Assembly: GCF_009377175.1 (NCBI RefSeq)
Contig: NZ_VJZD01000067.1
Coordinates: forward strand, 1 to 39,251
Direction of reading: 5' to 3'
From: Streptomyces adustus
GTDB taxonomy: Bacteria > Actinomycetota > Actinomycetes > Streptomycetales > Streptomycetaceae
Length of the DNA: 39,251 nt
Shown: one piece after another, positions 1 through 7,700 of the stretch
Layout: each line of letters begins with the position of its first letter
Position numbering within the stretch: position 1 is the stretch's first letter
The notes under the pieces: model-generated
Seen by the model: only the letters and a program-made list of their open reading frames with translations
Databases searched by the model: none
Told to the model about the DNA's origin: nothing
Position numbers and translations under genes: made by a program

Positions 1-692
1 CCGTCACGGCGCATCAGCCACAGCGAGCGGCGGCCCAGTTCGACGCCCCGGGACCAGAGCCCGGCGTCCCCGGTGAGCGGCACGGTGAGGTCGGGGCGCA
101 CCGCCGCCAGGGTCCAGGCCAGGAAGTCCTCGGGGGTGGGGAGGTGACCGAGCCGGCCGGCGAGATGCTCCAGCAGGCCGGGGGCCAGGTTCGGTTCCGT
201 GCCGCCGGGGCGGCGGTAGAGCGGGCGCACCTGGCCGGGGCGCAGCAGGGGCACCAGCGAGGTGGCGAGCAGACGCGGCCCCGGGCCCTCCACGGTCTCC
301 ACGACGAGGATCTGCCGTTCGTCGGTCACCCGCCACAACTCGGGCCGGGCCGCGTCGAGCAGGCGGTGGTCGGGGATCAGCCACTGCTCGTCGAAGGGCG
401 CGTGCAGGACGCGTACCGGCTCCGGGCACGGGCCCGAGGCGCGGGCCAGCCGTTGGGTGCCGCTGGTCTGGCCGGGCAGCCCGCCCACCGCCGAGCGCAG
501 GGTGCGCGCGCGGGTCGGCTCGAACAGCGCCTCCCGGTCGGCCCCCTCGGCCTTCATCAGCGTGTCCCAGCGCGTCCTCAGGGACGCCGGGTCGGGGGCC
601 GTCGGCCACCTCCGGCCGAGCCGCGGCGGTGCGACGGACCACGGCATGAGGTCCGCCAGCGGCGGAGCGTCGTCGGGCGTCACGCTGGGCAT
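1..692 (-). CDS. Stand-alone type ISP restriction/modification C-terminal-domain protein (3' end cut by the window)
   Basis: The minus-strand frame stays open from the ATG at 692 to the window edge, giving about 230 residues without a stop. It starts MPSVTPDDAPPLADLMPWSV and contains PFDEQWLIPDHRLLDAARP, which I recognise from streptomycete proteins annotated 'type ISP restriction/modification enzyme'; this part corresponds to the C-terminal region of such enzymes. No methylase or helicase motif precedes it, because the start lies only 26 nt after the gntR stop. So this is a free-standing domain and not a full ISP enzyme. It is probably co-transcribed with hmgA and gntR. Function is unknown; the family name may mislead. 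No clear ribosome binding site is visible. The family call is from memory of homologues, and the truncation prevents a length comparison. Confidence 0.7.
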   Translation of the reverse strand, partial: MPSVTPDDAPPLADLMPWSVAPPRLGRRWPTAPDPASLRTRWDTLMKAEGADREALFEPTRARTLRSAVGGLPGQTSGTQRLARASGPCPEPVRVLHAPFDEQWLIPDHRLLDAARPELWRVTDERQILVVETVEGPGPRLLATSLVPLLRPGQVRPLYRRPGGTEPNLAPGLLEHLAGRLGHLPTPEDFLAWTLAAVRPDLTVPLTGDAGLWSRGVELGRRSLWLMRRD

Positions 693-718
693 CGTACGAC
701 GGGCCGGGGCGGGGCGGG

Positions 719-1468
719 TCAGGTGGCGTCGAGCGTCACCGTGAAGGAGAAGCGGTCGCCCCGGTAGTGGATGACCGCCACGTCCAGCGGCCGCCCGGCC
801 GTGTCGTAGGTGATGCCCGTGTAGTGCAGGATCGGGCTGAGCAGCGGGACCTGGAGCAGCCGCGCCGTCTCCGGGTCCGCCAGCCGCGCCTCCACCGTGT
901 CCGTGATGCGACTGATGTCCGCGCCCACCACGTCCCGCAGCACCTTCGTCATCGGCCAGCGGACCAGGTCCGCCGGATCGATGCGCTCGGCCAGCTCCGG
1001 ACGGACCCAGTTGCGGGCGTGGTTGGTCGGCTCGCCGGTCTTCTCGTCGCTGCGCAGCCGGTGGTAGCCCGCCACCCGCGTCAGATCCGGGAAGAACTCG
1101 GCGAGTTCGGCCGGCACCTGCGCCGGTCCGTGCTCCAGCAGCTCGGTCGTCATGCCGGACTGCTGGGCCACGATCGCGTCCACCGAGCCCAGCAGCCGCA
1201 CCGGCGTGCTGCGCAGGACGTCCGGCTCGATGAACGTCCCGCGCCTGCGGTGCCGGGAGATGAGCCCCTCGTCCTCCAGCTCCTTCAGTGCCTGCCGCAT
1301 GGTCAGCACGCTGACGCCGTAGTGCCCCGCCAACTGCTCCTCGGTGGGCAGCCGCAGCGGGTCGTGGGGCGAACGGCCGAGTATGGAGGCGCGGAGCGAC
1401 TGCGACACCTGGTACCACAGCGGCAGCTTGCGGTTCAGGACGATCGAGTCCGGGGCGAAGGAGGTCAC
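719..1468 (-). CDS. GntR family transcriptional regulator, HutC/UTRA type
   Basis: A 249-residue regulator. Residues about 15-80 form a GntR winged helix-turn-helix (LPTEEQLAGHYGVSVLTMRQ, then a wing RHRRRGTF). Residues about 95-245 fit the UTRA ligand-binding domain, which usually senses a small metabolite. The start is GTG at 1468; the frame cannot extend far because the hmgA stop lies 26 nt upstream. Co-directional placement directly after hmgA suggests it senses an intermediate of tyrosine or homogentisate breakdown and acts on the hmgA promoter, where an inverted repeat is present (2854-2873). Fold assignment is firm; the ligand and target are inferred from position only. Confidence 0.88.
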   Translation of the reverse strand: MTSFAPDSIVLNRKLPLWYQVSQSLRASILGRSPHDPLRLPTEEQLAGHYGVSVLTMRQALKELEDEGLISRHRRRGTFIEPDVLRSTPVRLLGSVDAIVAQQSGMTTELLEHGPAQVPAELAEFFPDLTRVAGYHRLRSDEKTGEPTNHARNWVRPELAERIDPADLVRWPMTKVLRDVVGADISRITDTVEARLADPETARLLQVPLLSPILHYTGITYDTAGRPLDVAVIHYRGDRFSFTVTLDAT

Positions 1469-1494
1469 GGGCTATCCGTACCTGTCGGAACCGG

Positions 1495-2811
1495 TCAGTG
1501 CAACGGGCGGAAGTGCCGTTCGAGGCCCTGCCAGACGTCGTCGTAGCGCTGCTGGAGGTGTTCCGCCCCCGCCGCCTGCGGGGTGAGGGTGAGCGGCCAG
1601 CGGGTCTCGAACATGAAGGCCAGTCCGTCGTCGATCTTCTGCGGACGCAGTTCGGCGGCGCTCGCCCGGTCGAACGTCTCCCGGTCCGGACCGTGTGCCG
1701 ACATCATGTTGTGCAGCGAGCCGCCGCCCGGCACGAAGCCCTCCGCCTTGGCGTCGTACGCGCCTTCGACGAGCCCCATGTACTCGCTCATCACGTTGCG
1801 GTGGAAGTACGGCGGCCGGAAGGTGTCCTCGCCCACCAGCCAGCGCGGCGCGAACACCACGAAGTCGACGCCCGCCAGGCCCGGCGTGTCCGACGGCGAG
1901 GTCAGCACCGTGAAGATCGACGGGTCGGGGTGGTCGTAGGAGATCGAGCCGATCACGTTGAAGCGGTGCAGGTCGTACACGTACGGCACGTAGTTGCCGT
2001 GCCAGGCCACCACGTCGAGCGGCGAGTGGTCGTAGACGGCCGTCCAGAGGTTGCCGCAGAACTTGTTCACCACCTCCACCGGCCCCTCGACGTCCTCGTA
2101 CGCGGCCGTCGGCACCCGGAAGTCACGGGCGTTGGCGAGTCCGTTGGCGCCGATGGGGCCGAGGTCGGGGAGGCGGAAGGAGGCGCCGTAGTTCTCGCAG
2201 ACGTAGCCGCGGGCGGAGGCGTCCAGGAGTTCCACCCGGAAGCGGACACCGCGCGGGATCAGCGCCATGTGTCCCGGTTCGGCGTGCAGCCTGCCGAACT
2301 CCGTGTGCAGCAGCAGCCCGCCGCGCTCCGGGACGATCAGCAGCTCGCCGTCGGCGTCGCCGAAGACACGGTCCATGGAGGCGTTGGCGTGGTAGAGGTG
2401 CACGGCCATGCCGGCACGCTGGGTCGCGTCGCCGTTGCCGCCGAGGGTCCACAGGCCCGCCAGGAAGTCGGTCCCCTCCGCGGGGGCCGGCAGCGGGTTC
2501 CAGCGCAGCCGGTTGGGGTCGGGCGGGGTCTCGGTGAAGGGGCCGGTCTGCAGCGCGCCGTTGTCGGTGCGGACGAACGCCGGGTGGGCGGCCGAAGGGT
2601 GGATCCGGTACAGCCACGAGCGGCGGTTGTGGGCCCTGGGCTCGGTGAACGCCGTACCGCTGAGCTGTTCCGCGTACAGGCCCAGGGGGGCGCGCTGCGG
2701 CGAGTTGCGGCCCTCGGGCAGTGCTCCCGGCTCGGCCTCGGAGCTGTGCTCGTTGCCGAAACCGGAGAGATAGGACAGCCCTTCGGCGGTCTTCCGTGCG
2801 TCCCCGCTCAT
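1495..2811 (-). CDS. hmgA: Homogentisate 1,2-dioxygenase
   Basis: A 438-residue cytosolic Fe(II) enzyme that opens the ring of homogentisate to maleylacetoacetate in tyrosine/phenylalanine catabolism. Its length equals the family norm. The N-terminus carries the family hallmark YLSGFGNEHSSE. The iron ligands expected from the family are visible as His337 (FHRNVMSEYMG), Glu343 in the same motif and His373 (MMSAHGPD). The ATG at 2811 follows a purine-rich AAGGGAGCG ribosome site. It is the first gene of a minus-strand run with gntR and the ISP-domain gene. Maleylacetoacetate isomerase and fumarylacetoacetase are not in this window. Confidence 0.97.
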   Translation of the reverse strand: MSGDARKTAEGLSYLSGFGNEHSSEAEPGALPEGRNSPQRAPLGLYAEQLSGTAFTEPRAHNRRSWLYRIHPSAAHPAFVRTDNGALQTGPFTETPPDPNRLRWNPLPAPAEGTDFLAGLWTLGGNGDATQRAGMAVHLYHANASMDRVFGDADGELLIVPERGGLLLHTEFGRLHAEPGHMALIPRGVRFRVELLDASARGYVCENYGASFRLPDLGPIGANGLANARDFRVPTAAYEDVEGPVEVVNKFCGNLWTAVYDHSPLDVVAWHGNYVPYVYDLHRFNVIGSISYDHPDPSIFTVLTSPSDTPGLAGVDFVVFAPRWLVGEDTFRPPYFHRNVMSEYMGLVEGAYDAKAEGFVPGGGSLHNMMSAHGPDRETFDRASAAELRPQKIDDGLAFMFETRWPLTLTPQAAGAEHLQQRYDDVWQGLERHFRPLH

Positions 2812-2844
2812 GATCGCTCCCTTGCAACCTCATTCCTATGGGAC

Positions 2845-2873
2845 ACCGTAGGATTGCGGTTTCCCGCGCGCAA
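2845..2873 (-). promoter_or_regulatory. hmgA promoter with overlapping inverted repeat
   Basis: On the minus strand a -35-like TTGCGC (2873-2868) is separated by exactly 17 nt from a -10-like TACGGT (2850-2845), about 34 nt before the hmgA start. An inverted repeat TTGCG-N10-CGCAA (2854-2858 and 2869-2873) covers the -35 box and most of the spacer, the expected place for a repressor. The neighbouring GntR protein is the natural candidate to bind it, though the divergent TetR at 3171 is also possible. The repeat is seen; its binding is inference. Confidence 0.5.
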
Positions 2874-2979
2874 GAGGGACCCGGGACCCAGTTCCCTCCC
2901 TGGGCGGCGGACGCCGGGTCGCGTACGGGCCGACATCGAGGGGATCCGTGTCGTGCGGCCGTGCTCTACGCTCCGGGGC

Positions 2980-3174
2980 ATGTCGGACGGATGCGACCTT
3001 CTCGGCGTGCTCGCCGCCCCCGCGCGGACCGCCGCGGACACCGGTGCCGCCGACCGGGGCGGCCCTGCCGCGTGCCGTCGGCCCGGCGGCGCACCGGCCG
3101 TGATGAGTGCACAGGGCACCAATCTGCGTACTGGGGGTCGACGTTCACCGGACCCCGGCGGAGAGGCATCATGA
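2980..3174 (+). CDS. Possible small leaderless ORF coupled to the TetR gene
   Basis: A 64-codon frame starts at ATG 2980, and its TGA overlaps the TetR start as ATGA (3171-3174). A -10-like TACGCT lies at 2967-2972, seven nucleotides before the ATG, as in leaderless streptomycete mRNAs, but no good -35 is visible. The first two thirds show GC-rich third positions; the last third does not. The product (MSDGCDLLGVLAAPA...) has no domain I recognise. It may equally be a chance frame in the leader of the TetR gene. Apart from this and the hmgA promoter, the 359 nt between hmgA and TetR show nothing. Confidence 0.2.
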   Translation: MSDGCDLLGVLAAPARTAADTGAADRGGPAACRRPGGAPAVMSAQGTNLRTGGRRSPDPGGEAS

Positions 3175-3788
3175 AACCCGTGCCCCACGCGACCTCGCTG
3201 CGCCGTGCGCCCGTGCAGCGCCGCAGCGCCGAACGGCTGACCAGGATCCTCGACGCCTGTGCCGACCTTCTCGACGAGGTCGGCTACGACGACCTGAGCA
3301 CCCGCGCCGTCGCCCAGCGCGCGGGTGTCCCCATCGGTTCCGTCTACCGCTTCTTCGGCAACAAGCGCCAGATGGCCGACGCCCTCGCCCAGCGCAATCT
3401 CGAACGCTACTCCGAGCGCGTCACCCGGCGGCTGGCGGGCGCCGAGCGGGGCGACTGGCGCGCGGCCGTGGACGCCGTACTGGACGAGTACCTGGCCATG
3501 AAGCACACCGCGCCCGGCTTCACGCTCGTCGACTTCGGCAACCAGATCCCGGTCGGCGCCCGCGACGCCGAACCCAACCACCGCGTGGCCGACCGCCTCA
3601 CCGACCTGCTCTCGGGCTACCTGGGCCGCACCCCGGACGACGACCTGCGCCGCACCTTCCTGATCGCGGTGGAGACCGCCGACACCCTGGTCCACCTCGC
3701 CTTCCGGATGGACCCGGAGGGTGACGAGAAGATCATCACGGAGGCCCGGGAACTGCTGCGGGCTTATCTGGGACGGGTGCTGGACTGA
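3171..3788 (+). CDS. TetR/AcrR family transcriptional regulator
   Basis: A 205-residue regulator with an N-terminal TetR DNA-binding domain (residues about 17-65; recognition region LSTRAVAQRAGVPIGSVYRF, then FGNKRQMADALA). The C-terminal half is an all-helical ligand-binding and dimerisation domain of no assignable subfamily. The frame is open further upstream, but the ATG at 3171 is chosen because it has GGAGAGG just before it and begins the characteristic MKPVPHATSLRRAPVQRRS. It is divergent from hmgA and is followed 69 nt later by the hydrolase/caspase cassette, which has its own promoter. The regulated genes are unknown; hmgA or the gene itself are the nearest candidates. Confidence 0.9.
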   Translation: MKPVPHATSLRRAPVQRRSAERLTRILDACADLLDEVGYDDLSTRAVAQRAGVPIGSVYRFFGNKRQMADALAQRNLERYSERVTRRLAGAERGDWRAAVDAVLDEYLAMKHTAPGFTLVDFGNQIPVGARDAEPNHRVADRLTDLLSGYLGRTPDDDLRRTFLIAVETADTLVHLAFRMDPEGDEKIITEARELLRAYLGRVLD

Positions 3789-3812
3789 AAGGGGGCCATG
3801 GTGGGCTCCCGT

Positions 3813-3821
3813 TGCTAGAGT
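3813..3821 (+). promoter_or_regulatory. Extended -10 promoter for the hydrolase/caspase cassette
   Basis: TGCTAGAGT forms an extended -10 element (TGn plus TAGAGT) in the 69-nt gap before the hydrolase gene, placing a transcript start near 3828, about 30 nt before the chosen start codon. No convincing -35 is seen, which fits an extended -10 promoter. It implies the two-gene cassette is transcribed separately from the upstream TetR gene. Confidence 0.4.
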
Positions 3822-3857
3822 GATCGGACCCTGGGGTCGGGCATGGGGGGACACGCT

Positions 3858-4724
3858 ATGGCTCGGGTGATCTGCATTCACGGGATCGGTCATCAGTACG
3901 GGGGAGAGCGGGAGTTGCACAACTCCTGGTACCCGGCGCTGGCCGACGGGCTGACCCGGGCAGGGGAGACCGGCACTCTGGACGCACAGGACGTCCACTG
4001 CGTTTTCTACGGCGATCTGTTCCGGCCTGCCGGCCGCACCCTCGCCGTGCAGGACCCGCCCCTGGACGCCGCCGATGTCGAGGCCGGCTTCGAGACGCAG
4101 TTCCTGCTCGCCCTGTGGGCGGAGGCGGCACGCAGCGACCCGGCTGTCCTCGCGCCCGACGCCCGAACGCTGGCCCGAACCCCGCGCATGGTCCAGCGCG
4201 CCCTCGACGCTCTCAGCCGCTCCCGGTTCTTCGCCGGAGTCGCCCGGCGCGGCTTGATTCTCGATCTGAAGCAGGTCCGCGCCTACCTGGACGACACCGG
4301 TCTGCGGGATGCCGTGCAGCAGAGGGTCGCCGACGCGGTGACCGAGCGCACCCGGGTGGTCGTGGGTCACTCCCTGGGCAGCGTGATCGCCTACGAGGCG
4401 CTGTGCGCGCACCCCGACTGGCCGGTGCGCGCACTGCTGACGCTGGGCTCGCCGCTGGGCATCCGCAACCTGGTCCACGACCGCCTGCGGGTGGGGGAGG
4501 GCGCTCGGCCCGGGGACTGGCCGGGCGGCGTCGAACAATGGACGAACATCGCCGACGAAGGCGACGTCGTCGCGCTGGTGAAGGACCTGCGGCCGCTGTT
4601 CGGCGAGCGGGTGCGTTGCCACTTGGTCCACAACGGCGCCCGGGCGCACGACGCCACGCGTTACCTCAACACCCCCGAAGCAGGCCGGGCGGTGGCCGAT
4701 GGATGCGGCCCGGGACCCGGCTGA
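3858..4724 (+). CDS. Alpha/beta-hydrolase (lipase/esterase-like), partner of the caspase-NTPase protein
   Basis: A 288-residue cytosolic protein with the alpha/beta-hydrolase layout. An oxyanion-type HGIGHQ lies at residues 8-13, and the nucleophile elbow GHSLG at 170-174 gives catalytic Ser172. The strand VVVGHSLGSVIAYEAL is typical of lipases and thioesterases. A late His (ARAHDATRYLNT) could complete the triad. There is no signal peptide or membrane segment. The ATG at 3858 is preferred over 3843 because GGGGGA precedes it at normal spacing. The last 26 nt overlap the start of the caspase gene, implying translational coupling and a shared task. Substrate is unknown; lipid or ester hydrolysis as an effector activity is inference. 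Confidence 0.8.
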   Translation: MARVICIHGIGHQYGGERELHNSWYPALADGLTRAGETGTLDAQDVHCVFYGDLFRPAGRTLAVQDPPLDAADVEAGFETQFLLALWAEAARSDPAVLAPDARTLARTPRMVQRALDALSRSRFFAGVARRGLILDLKQVRAYLDDTGLRDAVQQRVADAVTERTRVVVGHSLGSVIAYEALCAHPDWPVRALLTLGSPLGIRNLVHDRLRVGEGARPGDWPGGVEQWTNIADEGDVVALVKDLRPLFGERVRCHLVHNGARAHDATRYLNTPEAGRAVADGCGPGPG

Positions 4725-7700
4725 GGCGCGGGCGTCCGCGGGGGGCGCCCGTACCGCGCGCAGATTCCTGATCACCGCCGCCGTCACCGAGGTACGGGCC
4801 CACCCGGAGGCGGAACGCCCCGAACTCGCCGACGACGTACGGCGGATCGAGGAGCTGTTCCTCGGCGAACTCGGGTACCGTCGCGGCACCGACCTCGGCG
4901 GCAATCCGACGCGGGCCCGACTCGTCGATGCCCTGCGGACGTTCGCCGTCGCACCGGACCGCGGACCCGAGGACTACGTGGTCCTCTACCTGGCCGCCCA
5001 CGGCGTCACGGCCGAGCACAGCGGGCGGCACTATCTGCTCCTGCACGACAGCGACGCCCGCGATCTGCGCGGCACCGCACTTCCCACCGAGGACCTGGTA
5101 GCCCAGTTGTGGGAGGACACCGCCGTCGAACGGCTGCTCGTGCTGATCGACGCCTGCTACGCCGAGGAGGGAGCCGACCGGGCCCTGCGCGGAGCCCTGG
5201 AGGCCCGTCGCTTCCGGGAACCGGTCACCGAACACGGAAACACCGGTCTCGTCCTCGTCTCCTCCTCACGCCGCAAGGAGGAGACGTACACCGGTGCCCT
5301 GTCGGCCGCCTTCGACCGGGCTGTGCGCCGACAGGCCGTCGTCGGACACGTGCCGGCGCACATCAGCCTCGAACATGTCATGGCCGCCATCCACAGCGAC
5401 TGCGAGGTGCCGCGCGCGCAGCGCCCCGTGTGGTCCCTGGCCCACGCCACCGGAGACATTCCCGCCTTCCTGCCCAACCCCCGTCACCTGCCCGGATCCG
5501 CCGGGCTGAAGCTGGAGGAGATCGACCGGATCGTGGCGCTCGGCGCCAGCGAACGCCAGGCGCGGGAACGGGACCTGCAGGGCTTCTTCCTGCCCCGGGC
5601 GCGCGGCACCGACGTACCCAGCGAGGACGTGTGGGACTTCACGGGCCGACACGTGGCCCTGGGCGACGTCACCACGTGGCTCGACCCGCGGCGCGCGGAC
5701 GAACGACTGTGCGTGGTCACCGGTGACCCCGGCTCCGGCAAGTCCTCGCTGCTCGGCATGGTCGCCGTCCTCACCGATCCGGAGCGCAGCGCCGCCGTCC
5801 CGCGTGACGGACTGCCACTGCTGCTGCCCAGTCCGGGCGATGTCGACGTCCGCATCAACGCCAGTCACCTCTCCACCCGCCAACTGCTCGATGCACTGTC
5901 CGCGGCCGCCGACTGCGCCGCCGACTCCCTCGGCGCCCTCACCGCGCAACTGCAGACCAGGAGCAAGCCGCTCGTCGTACTCGTCGACTCCCTGGACGAG
6001 GCCCTCGCACCGCACGAGGCCGTCGATGAACTTCTCGCTCCGCTCACCGATTCCAGACGCCGTGTGCCGTTCCGGCTTCTGGTCGGCGCCCGCCCCCATG
6101 TCGCCGCCCGGTTCCTCGCCGAAGCACCGCGCATCGACCTGGACTCCGAGCGGTACGGCGATCCCGCCGCCGTCCGGGCCTACACCCGCAAGCTGCTGTG
6201 CACACCCGGGTCGACCCTGCGGGCCGCCGAGCGCGCTCTCGTCGACGCGATCGCCGAAGCCGTCGCCGACGCCGCAGGCCGCTCCTTCCTGGTCGCCCGT
6301 ATCACGGCCCGCACGCTGGCGCGGGAACCACGCCCGCCCGACCCGTACGACCAGCGGTGGCGTGACGAGCTCCCGCGCCTGCCGGGAGAGGCCATGGAGC
6401 GCGACCTCGTCCAGCGGCTGGGCCGACTCGCCGGACGGGCCCGCGAGCTCCTCCTGCCGCTCGCCTATGCGCAAGGAGTGGGCCTGCCCTGGGCCGGAGT
6501 CTGGCCGAGGCTGGCTTCCGCACTGAGCGGCGGGGACTACGGCGACGAGGACATCGTCTGGCTGAGCAAGGCCGCGGGCTCGTACGTCGTGGAGAGCGCG
6601 GAGGCCGGCGGGTCGGTGTACCGGGTCTACCACCGGGCGCTCATCGAGTACTTGAGAGAGGGACGTGACGCCGAGGCCGTTCAGCGGACGGTGACCGAGG
6701 TGCTGCGTGAGATCGAACACCCCTATGCCCGACGGTACCTGGCGCTGCACGCGGGGGAGGGCGGCGTGCTGGATCCGCTGATCCAGGACGCGGGTTTCGT
6801 ACTGCGCGCCGAACCGGGACGGCTGCTGGCGTCCTTGCCGAGGCTGCGTACCAGGGAGGGAAGACGGGCCGGGCAGGCGATCCGTGATGCGGAGCGGGAG
6901 CTTCGGGAGCACGAGGGCAGGGGACCCGACCCACAGGCCCGCGCCCGGCTGCGCCTGGCCGCCGTGTGCCGGAAGGCGGAGGCGTTGGCCGTCTCGTGCG
7001 ACGAGGGGGAGCCGCTGCCCTGGCGGGCACGCTGGGCGGCCTGGAATCCGCACGAGGGAAGACGGCGGTACGACGGGATGAGCATCGGCACCGGAAGGGG
7101 GCTCGTCGTCCCGTCCGAGCACGGGGGACGTTTCCTCGACCTCGCGAGACCGACCGGGTCGGCCTGGATCCACCTGGACGACGGAGGAACGCAGGGAATG
7201 TCGGCCAACCGGGCGTCGGCCCAGTGGTATCTGCGGACCCTGGACAGCGTGCCCCAAGTGCCGTACGCCGCGGTCGCGATGAACGATGTCCAGCACCTCG
7301 TACTGGAGAAGGACCGCTTGGAGCGCAAGCAGTACGCGCGACTGCTTCACATCTGGCAGGACACCCGCCGTGCGACGTGGCTGTTGCAGCCCAGCCGGGT
7401 GGACACCGATCCGGAGTTGAGATTGCTGGAGGTCCCGGACCGGTCGGCCGTGCTCGCCGGCCCGGACGGCGAGCCGTGGAAGGCGGCCCTGCTCTTTCGC
7501 ACCGGCCGCCTCGCCGGTCATCTCCTCCTGTACCGGCTCGACTCCACCCTCGGGTACCCGGCGCTCACCCGCAGGCAGCGCAAGGAGCTGTGGAAGTGGC
7601 AGGTGGAGGAGTGGCAGGAGCGGGCGGACTGGCGCACGGCCGACTGCGAGCTGGTGCTGCCGCCGGGGGAGAAGGGAAGTTGCGTCAGCACCTGCGCGGC

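Noticed and set aside
1..20. Adapter at the left edge
   Set aside because: The first bases continue an intact reading frame and show no adapter match.
2838..3170. N-terminal extension of the TetR gene
   Set aside because: The frame is open, but the sequence is Arg/Pro-rich, crosses the hmgA promoter, and a good ribosome site precedes the ATG at 3171.
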